A stretch of 64,000 nucleotides of DNA, taken from positions 186,001 to 250,000 of the forward strand of contig NZ_FOAN01000001.1 in NCBI RefSeq assembly GCF_900109525.1. The letters are read 5' to 3'. Shown here piece by piece: positions 9,501 through 18,292 of this stretch (position 1 is the first letter of the stretch; each line of letters starts with the position of its first letter). Below the pieces are notes generated by a model. It worked only from the letters and a program-made list of their open reading frames with translations. It ran no database searches and was not told the origin of the DNA. A program made the position numbers and the translations under genes. Source of the DNA: Allobosea lupini. Lineage in GTDB: Bacteria; Pseudomonadota; Alphaproteobacteria; Rhizobiales; Beijerinckiaceae.

Positions 9501-11762
9501 ATGCTCTCCTACGGGCCAGAACAGCGCCGTAGCAGGGTGGGCGTGCTGGCTCTGCCTGCGCGCTTGCGGCGCGGCGCCCATTTTTCCCAGCCATTATCTG
9601 CTTTCCTGCCCGATTGGGGCGGCCGCCTCCGCCAGGCGTTCGAAACCGAGATCGAGCGCCGCCGGCTGTTCAACTGGCTTCCGGTCTGCATGGGGGCCGG
9701 CGTGCTGCTCTATTTCCTGGCCGATCGCGAGCCAGGGCTGGCCGCGCCCCTGGCCGGGCTGGTGCTGTGTGCGCTCGCCGCGCTGCTGATGCGGCAACGG
9801 CGGGCCATCATGGCGATCTGCATCGCGACCGCGGCGGCCTTTGCCGGCTTCACGGCCGCGACCTGGCGGACGGCGAACATCGCGGCGCCGGCGCTCGCCC
9901 GCAATCATGTCGGCAAGCTCACCGGCTTCGTCGAGGCGCTGGAGCAGCGCGAGAAGGGCGTGCGCATCGTCATCCAGGTCACGGACCTGCCGGGCGTCGA
10001 TCCCGGGCAGCGGCCTCGGCGGGTGCGCGTCACCACGCCGGTGACGACGCTGAAGCCCGGCGACCATATCAGCGCGACCGCCCGCCTGTTGCCGCCGCCA
10101 GGCCCGGCGCGCCCAGGCGGTTACGACTTCGCCCGCGATGCGTTCTTCCAGGGCGTCGGCGCCGTCGGCAACATCGCCGGCAAGATCGCGCTCGCGCCGC
10201 CGCCCGTGCCGATGCCGCGCCGGCTCGCCCTGGCGGTCGCGATCGACCAGGCCCGTAACGCGCTGACCGAGCGCATCGCGACCAGTGGCGGCGGGCAGGC
10301 GGGAGCGATGGCGGCGGCCCTCGTCACCGGCAAGCGCGGGCTGATCAGCGAGCAGACCAACAACGACCTGCGCGCCGCCGGCATCTACCACATCGTCTCG
10401 ATCTCCGGCCTGCACATGGTGCTGGCTGCCGGCACGATCTTCTGGCTGGTGCGGGCCTTGCTCACGCTGTCGCAGACGGTGGCGCTGCACTGGCCCGTGA
10501 AGAAGCTCGCGGCGCTCGTCGCCATGCTCGGTGCCACCGCCTATTGCATCTTCTCCGGTGCCGATGTCGCAACCGAGCGCTCGCTGATCATGACGCTGGT
10601 CATGCTCGGGGCGATCCTGGTCGACCGGCCGGCGCTTTCCATGCGCAACCTCGCTCTGTCCGCGATCATCGTGCTGCTGCGCGAGCCGGAGGCACTGCTC
10701 GGGCCGAGCTTCCAGATGTCGTTCGGAGCGGTCGCGGCGCTGATCGCCTTCGCCGAGCGCTGGCAGGAGCGGGCCCCCGATGCCGCGGCCGCCGCATGGC
10801 CCTGGCCGCTGCGCCCGCTCTGGCTCTCGGCCGTGGGAATCCTGACCACCACCATGGTCGCGACCGCGGCGACGGCGCCCTATGGCGTCTACCATTTCCA
10901 GACCTTCAACCCGTTCGGCCTGCTCGGCAACGCGCTGGCGCTGCCCTTCGTCTCGCTGATCGTGATGCCGGCCGCGGTCTTCGGCGTGCTCGCCTATCCG
11001 TTCGGACTCGACTGGCCGGCCTGGGCGCTGATGGGCTGGGCCTCCGGCTATGTACTCCAGCTCGCCCATTGGGTCGCCGGCATCGACCGCTCGACCGTGG
11101 TGCTGCCCGCTTTCGGCTCGACCGCGCTGATCCTGTTCTCGCTGTCGTTGCTCTGGCTGACCTTGTGGACGACGGCGCTGCGCTTCCTTGCCGCGCTGCC
11201 CTTGGTCGGCGGGCTGGCGCTGGCCTCGGCCCCGTCGCGGCCCGACATCCTGATCGAGCGAGACGGCTCGGGTGTGCTGGTGCGGGGGCCGGAGGGCAAG
11301 ATGGTGCTGGCCGGCAAGCCGAGCCGCTTCGTGCTGACGCAATGGCTGCATGCCGACGGCGATTCGCGTGCGCCCGACGATGCGGCGCTGCGTAATGGCG
11401 CCGCTTGCGATCCGCGTGGCTGCGTCATCCGCCTCCCGGATGGCCGCTCGGTAGCCTATACGCGCGACCGGATCACCTTGGTCGAGGACTGCCTGCGCGC
11501 CGATCTCGTGGTGACGTCGCTCTACTGGACAGCACCTTGTGCAGCCCGCCTGATCGACCGCAGCGCGCTCATGCGCGACGGCGCGACCGCCTATCACGCA
11601 GCTCGCGGCGGCTGGCGCGCCTATACGGCCGACGAGGTCACGCGTCTGCGCCCCTGGACCCGGGCGCGACCGGAACCGAAGCCGGCGTCAGAACCAGCGC
11701 CTGCTCCGGCAACTGCAGCCGCAACTGCGGAGCCGGCACAGGATGCCGAGGCGATTCAGTAG
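9501..11762 (+). CDS. comEC: ComEC/Rec2-family DNA-uptake channel-like membrane protein
   Basis: ComEC forms the inner-membrane channel for single-stranded DNA in natural transformation. The protein (753 residues from this start) has N-terminal membrane segments and a DUF4131-type region (about residues 50-220), then the competence domain with many membrane helices (about 240-570), including [15 protein letters not shown] and [15 protein letters not shown]. The C-terminal soluble part (about 590-720) occupies the place of the metallo-beta-lactamase-like nuclease domain, but I see no HxHxDH metal motif. Residues after about 715 are an Ala/Pro/Glu-rich tail. ATG 9501 follows a GGGGGA site; ATG 9426 is an alternative. 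It overlaps the convergent lexA by 7 bp. Confidence 0.88.
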   Translation: MLSYGPEQRRSRVGVLALPARLRRGAHFSQPLSAFLPDWGGRLRQAFETEIERRRLFNWLPVCMGAGVLLYFLADREPGLAAPLAGLVLCALAALLMRQRRAIMAICIATAAAFAGFTAATWRTANIAAPALARNHVGKLTGFVEALEQREKGVRIVIQVTDLPGVDPGQRPRRVRVTTPVTTLKPGDHISATARLLPPPGPARPGGYDFARDAFFQGVGAVGNIAGKIALAPPPVPMPRRLALAVAIDQARNALTERIATSGGGQAGAMAAALVTGKRGLISEQTNNDLRAAGIYHIVSISGLHMVLAAGTIFWLVRALLTLSQTVALHWPVKKLAALVAMLGATAYCIFSGADVATERSLIMTLVMLGAILVDRPALSMRNLALSAIIVLLREPEALLGPSFQMSFGAVAALIAFAERWQERAPDAAAAAWPWPLRPLWLSAVGILTTTMVATAATAPYGVYHFQTFNPFGLLGNALALPFVSLIVMPAAVFGVLAYPFGLDWPAWALMGWASGYVLQLAHWVAGIDRSTVVLPAFGSTALILFSLSLLWLTLWTTALRFLAALPLVGGLALASAPSRPDILIERDGSGVLVRGPEGKMVLAGKPSRFVLTQWLHADGDSRAPDDAALRNGAACDPRGCVIRLPDGRSVAYTRDRITLVEDCLRADLVVTSLYWTAPCAARLIDRSALMRDGATAYHAARGGWRAYTADEVTRLRPWTRARPEPKPASEPAPAPATAAATAEPAQDAEAIQ

Positions 11763-12493
11763 CGCCGCATCAGGTTGACGAGCCGGCCCTGGATCTTGAC
11801 CCGGTCGGGCCCGAGCACGCGCGTCTCATAGGCCGGGTTGGCGGCTTCGAGCGCGATCGAGGAGCCGCGCTTGCGCAACCGCTTCAGCGTCGCTTCCTCG
11901 TCGTCGATCAGGGCGACGATGATGTCGCCGGTATTGGCGGTGTCCTGCTTGCGGATGACGACGGTGTCGCCGTCGAGGATGCCGGCCTCGATCATCGAAT
12001 CGCCGCGGACTTCCAGGGCATAATGCTCGCCGCCGCCGAGCATGTCGGCCGGCATCGTGACGCTGTGGCTGCGGTCCTGGATCGCCGAGATCGGCGTGCC
12101 GGCGGCGATGCGGCCCATGACCGGGATCGAGACGGTCGAGCGCCCGCTGTCTTCCGCAGCCGATGGTCGCGGCTTCGTCAGATTGGCTGCCGGCGTCGGG
12201 GAAGGCGGGGTCTGACCGAGGCCGCCCTGGACAACGGAGGGGCTGAAGCGGCCGCGCTGTGCCTGCGGCCCGCCGATGCCGTCCGGCATCTTGATGACTT
12301 CGAGCGCACGTGCCCGGTTCGGAAGCCGGCGAATGAAGCCGCGCTCCTCCAGCGCCATGATCAGCCGGTGGATGCCGGATTTGGAACGCAGATCGAGCGC
12401 ATCCTTCATCTCGTCGAAGGAGGGCGGCACGCCGGATTCCCGCAGGCGCTCCTGGATGAAGCGAAGCAGTTCAAACTGTTTGCGTGTCAGCAT
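11756..12493 (-). CDS. lexA: SOS transcriptional repressor LexA
   Basis: LexA represses DNA-damage genes and cleaves itself when bound to RecA filaments. The 245-residue protein has an N-terminal winged-helix domain (about 1-65), an extended low-complexity linker (about 70-120) longer than in E. coli LexA, the self-cleavage site AG at 131-132 (GRIAAGTP), catalytic serine 166 in GDSM and catalytic lysine 182 in VVIRK. A perfect alphaproteobacterial SOS box lies 57-71 bp upstream, so autoregulation is expected. Its 3' end overlaps convergent comEC. moeA and moaC lie upstream on the same strand. Confidence 0.97.
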   Translation of the reverse strand: MLTRKQFELLRFIQERLRESGVPPSFDEMKDALDLRSKSGIHRLIMALEERGFIRRLPNRARALEVIKMPDGIGGPQAQRGRFSPSVVQGGLGQTPPSPTPAANLTKPRPSAAEDSGRSTVSIPVMGRIAAGTPISAIQDRSHSVTMPADMLGGGEHYALEVRGDSMIEAGILDGDTVVIRKQDTANTGDIIVALIDDEEATLKRLRKRGSSIALEAANPAYETRVLGPDRVKIQGRLVNLMRRY

Positions 12494-12540
12494 GGTCGCG
12501 CCGCTCGCCTCTCGGGCTAGAATCGAAACAAAGCACGAAC

Positions 12541-12569
12541 ACCATACGCGTTCGCCTTGTGTTCCGCAA
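12541..12569 (-). promoter_or_regulatory. Candidate lexA promoter
   Basis: On the minus strand TTGCGG (plus 12564-12569) and TATGGT (plus 12541-12546) are separated by exactly 17 bp. Each hexamer is a moderate match to the sigma-70 consensus. The assignment rests mainly on the spacing and the embedded LexA box. Confidence 0.45.
12550..12564 (-). promoter_or_regulatory. LexA (SOS) box of lexA, perfect GTTC-N7-GTTC
   Basis: The plus strand reads GTTC-GCCTTGT-GTTC, an exact match to the alphaproteobacterial SOS consensus. A second site at 12526-12540 reads AAAC-N7-GAAC, one base short of the inverted consensus. The perfect box sits inside the spacer of the lexA promoter candidate, so bound LexA would block RNA polymerase. 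Confidence 0.85.
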
Positions 12570-12608
12570 GGGGAGCGCTGTGATGAGAACTGGTCCTATT
12601 TGAGACAT

Positions 12609-12701
12609 GTCGTCCCGGGCGACTGCATGGAGACCGGGATCCCGAAAGAGGTTCCGGAATGGATCCGGATCGGCGCCGCTGCGCGGCTTGTCCGGGATGA
12701 C
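12609..12701. repeat. Intergenic palindromic repeat, family R1, copy 1
   Basis: Begins GTCGTCCCGGGCGAC and ends GTCCGGGATGAC, so its ends are near-inverted repeats. Inner blocks TTCCGGAATGGATCC and CGGCGCCGC are shared with copies at 21222-21326 and 36995-37095, the first in inverted orientation. It lies between lexA and moeA. Confidence 0.8.
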
Positions 12702-12723
12702 AACCTGAGAGCGGGAGAGTTGA

Positions 12724-12829
12724 CTAAAGCAATTCCGCAATTCTCCGAACCGCGGAATTGCTCTAGGTCTTTGCTTTATCGCATTTTCTTCACGCGAACC
12801 GGTGTCCACTTCGCTCGAAAATGCTCTAG
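12724..12829. repeat. CTAG-bounded intergenic repeat, family R3, full copy 1
   Basis: Two joined palindromes. The first has 15-bp arms (12724-12738 and 12752-12766, GCAATTCCGC core, one mismatch). The second pairs GCATTTTC (12781-12788) with GAAAATGC (12817-12824). The terminal CTAG (12826-12829) contains the moeA stop codon on the minus strand. The internal segment GAACCGGTGTCCACTT resembles GAAAAATCGGTTCCCACTT in copy 2 at 56290-56408. Confidence 0.8.
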
Positions 12830-14037
12830 CGCAGCCGGATGATGCGGCAGGGATCGCCGGCCTTGGCAGGCTCGGCGAAAGCCGGGCGGATCACCAGCGC
12901 CTCGGCCCGCGACAGGTTCGCCAGCATCGAGGAATCCTGCTTGGCGAAGGGCCTGACCCGTCGCTCGCCCTCAATGATCTCGGTGGTGGCACGCAGATAG
13001 TCCTGGCGCTCGTCATTGGCCGGCAGGTCGACGGCCAGGGTGGCGGGCTCGCTGCGGTCGCGCTCGGGATCGGCGATGCCGAGCAGCGCCTCGACCAGCG
13101 GCATGGCAAAGAGATGGCCGCAGACGATCGAGGAGACCGGGTTGCCAGGCAGGCCAAGCGCGACCATCGGGCCGAGGCGGCCCATCATCATCGGCTTGCC
13201 CGGGCGCATCGCGATCTTCCAGAAACCGAGCGCCATGCCCTGCGCCTTCAGGGCCGCCTGGACGAGATCGTGCTCGCCGACGGAAGCACCGCCGAGGGTG
13301 ATCAGGACATCGGCGCCGGCGGCGCGCGCCGCGTCGATCTTGGCGGCCAGATCCGGGTGGTTGTCGCGGGCGATGCCGAGGTCGAGCGCCGTGCCGCCGG
13401 CCTCCTCGATCAGCGCGGCGAGCGCGAAGCTGTTCGAGGCGACGATCTGGTCGGGGCCGACCGGCTCGCCCGGCAGGACGAGTTCGTCGCCGGTGGCAAG
13501 GATCGCGACCAGCGGCTTGCGGCGGACCGAAAGCGTCGGATGTCCCGCTGCTGCGGCGAGGCCGAGCGCGGCGCTGTCGAGCCGGCGGCCTGCCTTCAGC
13601 AGAATCTCGCCAGTCTGAAAATCCAGCCCGGCCGGGCGGATGAACTGGCCCTTGCCCGCTGGCTTGACGACGCGGATGACCGGGCCGCCGACGCCCTCGG
13701 CATGCTCCTGGATCACGATCGCATCGGCACCGTCGGGGATCGGCGCGCCGGTGAAGATGCGTACCGTCTCGCCGGGCCCGACCTGGCCGGAAAAGCCGCG
13801 GCCGGCAGCGGATTCGCCGACGACTTTTAGCTCTTTGCCCAGGGTGAGATCCGTAGCGCGTGCGGCGTAGCCATCCATGGCCGAATTGGCGAAGGGCGGC
13901 TGCGTCCTGAGCGCCGCGACGTCCTCAGCCAGCACCCGGCCGGCGCAGTGCGCCAGCGCCAGCGTCTGCGCCGGCGTCGGGCCGGGCACGCTGTCGAGCA
14001 GGGCCTTGAGCGCGACCGGGACGGGGGTGAGGCTCAT
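12826..14037 (-). CDS. moeA: Molybdopterin molybdotransferase MoeA
   Basis: MoeA inserts molybdate into adenylated molybdopterin, the last step of molybdenum cofactor assembly. At 403 residues it has the family's usual length. Recognisable parts are the N-terminal NSAMDGYA motif, the central MPT-binding domain with LATGDELV and LITLGGASVGEHD, KIAMRPGKPMMMG and LPGNPVSS, and the C-terminal beta-barrel domain. The gene starts 2 bp after the moaC stop, so the pair is coupled. Its TAG stop lies inside the CTAG end of an R3 repeat. Confidence 0.95.
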   Translation of the reverse strand: MSLTPVPVALKALLDSVPGPTPAQTLALAHCAGRVLAEDVAALRTQPPFANSAMDGYAARATDLTLGKELKVVGESAAGRGFSGQVGPGETVRIFTGAPIPDGADAIVIQEHAEGVGGPVIRVVKPAGKGQFIRPAGLDFQTGEILLKAGRRLDSAALGLAAAAGHPTLSVRRKPLVAILATGDELVLPGEPVGPDQIVASNSFALAALIEEAGGTALDLGIARDNHPDLAAKIDAARAAGADVLITLGGASVGEHDLVQAALKAQGMALGFWKIAMRPGKPMMMGRLGPMVALGLPGNPVSSIVCGHLFAMPLVEALLGIADPERDRSEPATLAVDLPANDERQDYLRATTEIIEGERRVRPFAKQDSSMLANLSRAEALVIRPAFAEPAKAGDPCRIIRLR

Positions 14038-14039
14038 GC

Positions 14040-14522
14040 CTATGGTCCTGCGATCTCGTAGGTTCCGGACTTGCCGCCGGATTTATGCACGAGTCGGACG
14101 CCCTCGATATGCATGGCGCGATCAACCGCCTTCACCATGTCGTAGACGGTGAGACAGGCGACACTGACGGCGGTCAGCGCCTCCATCTCGACTCCGGTCT
14201 TGCCGGTCAGCTTGACCTCGGCGCGGACGCGCACGCCCGGCAGGGCCTCGTCGATCGACAGGTCCACGGAAATCTTGCTCAGGAGCAGCGGGTGGCAGAG
14301 CGGGATCAGCTCGTGCGCGCGCTTGGCCGCCATGATGCCGGCGAGGCGGGCGGTGCCGAGCACATCGCCCTTCTTGGCCTCGCCGTCGCGGACGATCGCC
14401 AGGGTCTCGGCTTGCATCACCACATGGCCTTCGGCGATCGCCGTGCGGACAGTCTCGGCCTTGTCGCCGACATCGACCATATGGGCCTCGCCCTTCTGGT
14501 CGAGATGGGTGAGGCGGCTCAC
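14040..14522 (-). CDS. moaC: Cyclic pyranopterin monophosphate synthase MoaC
   Basis: MoaC converts the cyclised GTP product to cyclic pyranopterin monophosphate, early in molybdenum cofactor synthesis. The 160-residue protein shows [10 protein letters not shown] near the N-terminus, LIPLCHPL (the conserved active-site segment), [19 protein letters not shown] and the C-terminal lysine-rich KSGGKSG. It overlaps the trpC stop by 4 bp and precedes moeA by 2 bp, inside a trpG-trpD-trpC-moaC-moeA run. No moaA is present in the window. Confidence 0.96.
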   Translation of the reverse strand: MSRLTHLDQKGEAHMVDVGDKAETVRTAIAEGHVVMQAETLAIVRDGEAKKGDVLGTARLAGIMAAKRAHELIPLCHPLLLSKISVDLSIDEALPGVRVRAEVKLTGKTGVEMEALTAVSVACLTVYDMVKAVDRAMHIEGVRLVHKSGGKSGTYEIAGP

Positions 14523-15331
14523 GCCGCCGCCTCGGCAGTCTTGCCGGTCAGAAGCTGGCGGGTCGCGGCCGCCACGTCCGCCTGGCGCATCAGGCTTTCG
14601 CCGACCAGGAAGGTGTTGACGCCGCAGGCCTGCAGACGGGCGATGTCGTCATGCGTGAAGATACCGCTCTCGCCGACGAGCAGGCGATCCTTGGGCACGC
14701 GCGGCGCTAGCCGCTCGGTGACGGCGAGGTTGAGCTCGAAGCTGCGCAAATCGCGGTTGTTGATGCCGACGAGCCGGGTGTCGAGCTTCAAGGCGCGCTC
14801 CAGCTCGGTTTCGTCATGAACTTCGGCGAGCGCGGCCATGCCAAGCGCTTTCGCCGTCGCGACGAGCTCGCGCGCGGCGGCATCGTCGAGCGAGGCCATG
14901 ATGATCAGGATGCAGTCGGCACCCCAGCTGCGCGCCTCGAAGACTTGGTAGGGCTCGAACATGAAGTCCTTGCGCAGACCGGGCAGGCCTGAGGCGGCGC
15001 GCGCTTCGCCAAGATATTCCGGCCGGCCCTGGAACGAGGGCATGTCGGTCAGCACCGAGAGGCACGCGGCACCGCCTGCGGCATAAGCCTTGGCCAGCGC
15101 GGGCGGGTCGAAATCGGGGCGGATCAGCCCCTTGGAGGGCGAGGCCTTCTTGATCTCGGCGATCAGGGCCGGGCCGCCGGCGCGGTGCTTGGCTTCGAGC
15201 GCACCGACGAAGTCACGCGGCACGGGCTCAGCCGCTGCGCGCTTCTCGATTTCGGCCTGAGGAATCGCCAGCCGAGCAGCCGCGATCTCCTCGCGCTTAT
15301 AGGCCTCGATCCGCCTGAGAATATCGGACAT
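14519..15331 (-). CDS. trpC: Indole-3-glycerol phosphate synthase
   Basis: TrpC closes the indole ring in tryptophan synthesis, making indole-3-glycerol phosphate from CdRP. The 270-residue TIM barrel shows the catalytic lysines in [10 protein letters not shown] and [12 protein letters not shown], then [15 protein letters not shown] and the phosphate-binding LLVGESGI and [11 protein letters not shown] 15331 ([11 protein letters not shown]) was chosen because the open frame continues upstream only as an antisense-like shadow across trpD. It overlaps moaC by 4 bp and lies 8 bp after trpD. Confidence 0.96.
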   Translation of the reverse strand: MSDILRRIEAYKREEIAAARLAIPQAEIEKRAAAEPVPRDFVGALEAKHRAGGPALIAEIKKASPSKGLIRPDFDPPALAKAYAAGGAACLSVLTDMPSFQGRPEYLGEARAASGLPGLRKDFMFEPYQVFEARSWGADCILIIMASLDDAAARELVATAKALGMAALAEVHDETELERALKLDTRLVGINNRDLRSFELNLAVTERLAPRVPKDRLLVGESGIFTHDDIARLQACGVNTFLVGESLMRQADVAAATRQLLTGKTAEAAA

Positions 15332-15339
15332 GGATGGCC

Positions 15340-16353
15340 TCACGCATTGGAACTGGCGACGAGGGCTGCGAGCGCGGCCTTGGCCTTGCCATTGTCCAGC
15401 ACCGCATAGGCCTGCGCCAGCCCTTCGCCGAGCGTAGCCGCCTTGCCGGCGACGACGAGCCCGGCGGCGGCATTGAAAGCGGCGATGTCGCGGAAGGCGC
15501 TCTTCGCACCGCCGAGCACCTCCTGCAGCGCCTGCGCATTCTGCGCCGGCTCGCCGCCGCGCAGATCCTCGGGCTTTGCACGCGGAATACCGACATCCTC
15601 GGGCGCGATATTGAAGCTCTCGATCTTGCCGTCCTTCAGCGCGACGACGCGGGTCGGGCCGGTGGTGGTGATCTCGTCGAGGCCGTCGGAGCCGTGGACC
15701 GCCCAGACGGTATGCGAGCCCAGCGATTGCAGCACCTTGACCATCGGCTCGAGCCAGGTCTCGGAGAAGGCGCCAATGAGCTGCTGCTTGACGCCGGCCG
15801 GGTTCGAGAGCGGGCCGACCAGATTGAAGATGGTGCGGGTGCCGAGCTCGGTGCGCACCGGCGCGACATGGCGCATCGAGGCGTGATGGGTCGGTGCGAA
15901 CATGAAGCCGACGCCGGCCTGCGCGATGCAGCGCTCGGTGCCGGCCGCCTCCAGCCCGACCTTGACGCCGAGCGCGGTCAGCACGTCGGCGGCGCCGGAG
16001 CGCGAGGAGGCCGCGCGGTTGCCATGCTTGGCGACCGGGACGCCGCAGGCCGCGACGATGATCGAGGCAAGCGTCGAGACATTGTAGGAACCGGAGGCGT
16101 CGCCGCCGGTGCCGACGATGTCGATCGCGTCGGCCGGCGCCTCGACGGTGAGCATGCGGGCGCGCATGGCGGTGACGGCGCCGGCGATCTCCTCGGTGGT
16201 CTCGCCGCGCACGCGCAGCGCCATCAGGAAGGCGGCCGCCTGCGCATTCGTGACCTCGCCGGAGAGCATCGATTCGAAGGCGTCGCGGGCTTCCTCGCGC
16301 GACAGCGAGGCGCCGGTCGCGACTTTGGCGATGAAGGGTTTGAAGTCGTCCAT
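15340..16353 (-). CDS. trpD: Anthranilate phosphoribosyltransferase
   Basis: TrpD transfers phosphoribose from PRPP to anthranilate. The 337-residue protein starts MDDFKPFI and has the phosphoribosyl-binding loop [16 protein letters not shown], the helix [21 protein letters not shown] and the anthranilate-side HHASMRHV. The length fits the standalone family. ATG 16353 gives the family's usual N-terminus; the frame opens further upstream but would overlap trpG. trpG lies 14 bp upstream. Confidence 0.96.
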   Translation of the reverse strand: MDDFKPFIAKVATGASLSREEARDAFESMLSGEVTNAQAAAFLMALRVRGETTEEIAGAVTAMRARMLTVEAPADAIDIVGTGGDASGSYNVSTLASIIVAACGVPVAKHGNRAASSRSGAADVLTALGVKVGLEAAGTERCIAQAGVGFMFAPTHHASMRHVAPVRTELGTRTIFNLVGPLSNPAGVKQQLIGAFSETWLEPMVKVLQSLGSHTVWAVHGSDGLDEITTTGPTRVVALKDGKIESFNIAPEDVGIPRAKPEDLRGGEPAQNAQALQEVLGGAKSAFRDIAAFNAAAGLVVAGKAATLGEGLAQAYAVLDNGKAKAALAALVASSNA

Positions 16354-16367
16354 GGGAACTCGATCGA

Positions 16368-16985
16368 TCAGGCTGTCGCGGAAAGGGCGGCTTTGGCGTT
16401 CTGGCGCGACCATCGCTCGGCGAGATCGAGGAAATTGCGCAGGATCGTCGCGCCATGCTCCGAGGCGATGCTCTCGGGATGGAACTGGACGCCATGGACC
16501 GGCAGGTCGCGATGCGACAGCGCCATGATCATGCCGTCGCCGGATTCGGCCTCGATCGAGAGCTCGGCCGGGCAGGTCTCGCGCCGGACGACCAGCGAGT
16601 GATAGCGCGTCGCCTCGAGCGGGCCGTTGATGCCGTGGAACAGGCCGCGGGCCCGGTGGGTGATGGTCGAGACCTTGCCGTGCATCGGCAAAGGTGCGCG
16701 CACCACTTCGCCGCCGAAGACCTGGCCGATCGTCTGCAAGCCCAGGCAGACGCCGAAGATCGGCTTCCTGTCGGCGCCCTGGCGGACGAGATCGAGGCAG
16801 ATGCCGGCTTCGTTCGGGGTGCAGGGGCCGGGCGAGAGCACGATCGCGTCATGGTCGCCGGCGAGGGCCTCATCGACCGAGAGCGTGTCGTTGCGGCGCA
16901 CGTCAACCTTGGCCCCGAGCCCGCCGATCAGGTGGACCAGGTTCCAGGTGAAGCTGTCGTAATTGTCGATCAGCAGGATGCGCAT
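16368..16985 (-). CDS. trpG: Anthranilate synthase component II (glutamine amidotransferase)
   Basis: TrpG releases ammonia from glutamine for TrpE. The 205-residue class I amidotransferase has the oxyanion strand [11 protein letters not shown] (51-61), nucleophile Cys80 in GVCLGLQ, and the His169/Glu171 pair in VQFHPES. The usual histidine of GVCLGHQ is leucine here; the catalytic triad itself is complete. Its partner trpE is not next to it but about 10.6 kb upstream, separated by unrelated genes. It could also serve folate synthesis as PabA, since the families overlap. Confidence 0.93.
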   Translation of the reverse strand: MRILLIDNYDSFTWNLVHLIGGLGAKVDVRRNDTLSVDEALAGDHDAIVLSPGPCTPNEAGICLDLVRQGADRKPIFGVCLGLQTIGQVFGGEVVRAPLPMHGKVSTITHRARGLFHGINGPLEATRYHSLVVRRETCPAELSIEAESGDGMIMALSHRDLPVHGVQFHPESIASEHGATILRNFLDLAERWSRQNAKAALSATA

Positions 16986-17055
16986 CGCGTCTAGGCCGTT
17001 CCCACCCAGTTTCTCAGGGCTGCACATGCCCCCGAACGCGCGCCCCGGTCAAGCG

Positions 17056-17088
17056 CGAGGGCGCGGAGCTGGTCGCTCCGCGCCCTCG
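17056..17088 (-). terminator. Strong hairpin between DUF1579 gene and trpG
   Basis: A perfect 14-bp GC-rich stem (arms 17056-17069 and 17075-17088) with a 5-base loop, in the 133-bp gap between the DUF1579 gene and trpG. No U-run follows on the minus strand, so it may slow rather than end transcription, or act with Rho. It would separate the accessory operon from trpGDC. Confidence 0.5.
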
Positions 17089-17118
17089 GTTGTCGTCAAT
17101 TGTGCCGGCGCTCGGCCG

Positions 17119-17655
17119 TCACTTCACCCGGCGATAATGCGCCGTCATGAACTGGACCCACTGGCCATCCTCGCCCTTGGCGCGCGAGGACAGGATGTGA
17201 TGGTCCGGGCTCTTGACCTCGACGATGTCCTGATAGGCGGCCGTCTGGCCGGGCTTGGTGAAGTCGGGGCCTTCGGTGTCGAGGGTCAGCACTGTGCCAT
17301 CGGCGCTGCGCGTGCCGGAGTAGACCCATTGACCGCTCATCATCGAGCCGATGAAGGAGCCGACATAGCGTTCCTTGAGCGGATCGTAGCCGAGCGTGAT
17401 CCGGGTCTTCGCCGGGCTGCCATCGGGCATGCAGCCGGTGCCGTCGCCGACGAGCCAGAGCTCGCCGATCGACGAGTAGGACTGCGTGCCGGTCGATTTC
17501 ATCGGAGGCTGGTCCGGACCCATCATGCATTCGCTCTCATAGGTCCATTCGCCGATGAGCTGGAGGAGCCAGTCATGCTCCGCCTGGGGCTTGGATGGCA
17601 TGCAGCCGGAAAGGTCGCCGGCCTGCGGCTTGTCGAGTTCTGCTGCGTTGCTCAT
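17119..17655 (-). CDS. DUF1579 domain protein
   Basis: A 178-residue soluble protein without signal peptide or membrane segment. The core (about 25-175: HDWLLQLIGEWTYESE, then strand-rich repeats ending VQFMTAHYRRVK) matches the DUF1579 type, a lipocalin-like beta-barrel of unknown ligand. Cysteines at 18, 43 and about 74 are not in an obvious metal motif. It is the last gene of a minus-strand set with an SRPBCC gene and a doxX-like gene, which points to MarR-controlled co-expression. Function unknown. Confidence 0.75.
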   Translation of the reverse strand: MSNAAELDKPQAGDLSGCMPSKPQAEHDWLLQLIGEWTYESECMMGPDQPPMKSTGTQSYSSIGELWLVGDGTGCMPDGSPAKTRITLGYDPLKERYVGSFIGSMMSGQWVYSGTRSADGTVLTLDTEGPDFTKPGQTAAYQDIVEVKSPDHHILSSRAKGEDGQWVQFMTAHYRRVK

Positions 17656-17709
17656 GGTTCTTCCTCCTTGGCTTTGCTTCTCTGGGGTGGACAGTCGAAT
17701 GCGCCGTGG

Positions 17710-18261
17710 TCAGGCGGCGGCAGCAACCAGCTGCGGGCGCTCCGTGGCCTGCTTGAGCGCGGCGAGGCCCTTCTCGAAATCGCCGCCGACCATGCGGTCC
17801 ATGTTGAAGATCGTGCCCATGACCTTGCCCATGAACGGGCAGGCGCCCTGCATGTGCCAGGTCACCAGCGTGCCGCCCTCTGCCGGGGTGAGGCTGAATG
17901 TGATCAGGTTGTGGCAGGCCATGGGCTTGGTCATGTCGAGCGTGATGGCGAGCTTGGTCGGCGCCTGGACCTCGACGATCGCAAGTTCGCCGGTGCCGGC
18001 CTGCTTGTTGCCGTCGAAGGCGTAGACGGCGCCGACGCCGGAGGTCTCGCCCTTGAAGCTGCGCTTCATCGCTGGATCCTTCTTCTCGTAGGGCGACCAG
18101 GCGCCCCATTCCCGGAAGTCCGAGAGCAGGGCGAAGATACGCTCGGGCGTCGCCCGGATCGTCGCGGAACGGCTGACCTCGAAGAGATCGGGCTTGCGTG
18201 CGGCGACAATGAGGAGGCCGGCGACAAGGGCGAGCACGGCGATGGCGAGATAGGTAAGCAT
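17710..18261 (-). CDS. SRPBCC-fold (polyketide cyclase/START-like) protein with N-terminal membrane anchor
   Basis: A 183-residue protein with a hydrophobic N-terminal segment (about 2-22, LAIAVLALVAGLLIVAA), likely a membrane anchor, followed by an SRPBCC domain (about 27-175). Visible marks are VSRSATIRATPERIFALLSD and WGAWSPYEKKDPAMK at the domain start and the long C-terminal helix GGDFEKGLAALKQA. Such domains bind hydrophobic ligands in a deep cavity; the ligand here is unknown. It sits between the doxX-like gene (31 bp upstream) and the DUF1579 gene (54 bp downstream). Confidence 0.8.
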   Translation of the reverse strand: MLTYLAIAVLALVAGLLIVAARKPDLFEVSRSATIRATPERIFALLSDFREWGAWSPYEKKDPAMKRSFKGETSGVGAVYAFDGNKQAGTGELAIVEVQAPTKLAITLDMTKPMACHNLITFSLTPAEGGTLVTWHMQGACPFMGKVMGTIFNMDRMVGGDFEKGLAALKQATERPQLVAAAA

Positions 18262-18292
18262 GGCACTCTCCTGTGTGGGGTGGGTTCGCGGG

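Larger units (their letters stand above)
12494..12825. other. 332-bp intergenic region: lexA control sites plus two repeats
   Basis: No protein gene is supported here. From left to right it holds the lexA leader, two LexA-box-like sites (12526-12540 degenerate, 12550-12564 perfect) with a promoter candidate, then an R1 palindromic repeat (12609-12701) and an R3 repeat (12724-12829) that runs into the moeA stop codon. Confidence 0.8.

Noticed and set aside
9594..11597. A 667-codon frame antisense to comEC
   Set aside because: Gln/Arg/Gly-rich shadow without family resemblance; comEC on the other strand has clear membrane helices and domain motifs.
12609..12829. CRISPR-like or insertion-sequence remnant between lexA and moeA
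   Set aside because: The repeats are not regularly spaced and no transposase fragment is present; they match palindromic intergenic repeats elsewhere in the window.
15332..16495. Upstream extension of the trpC frame across trpD
   Set aside because: The extra residues are arginine-rich and lie opposite codon phase to the well-supported trpD; trpC has a good ATG at 15331.
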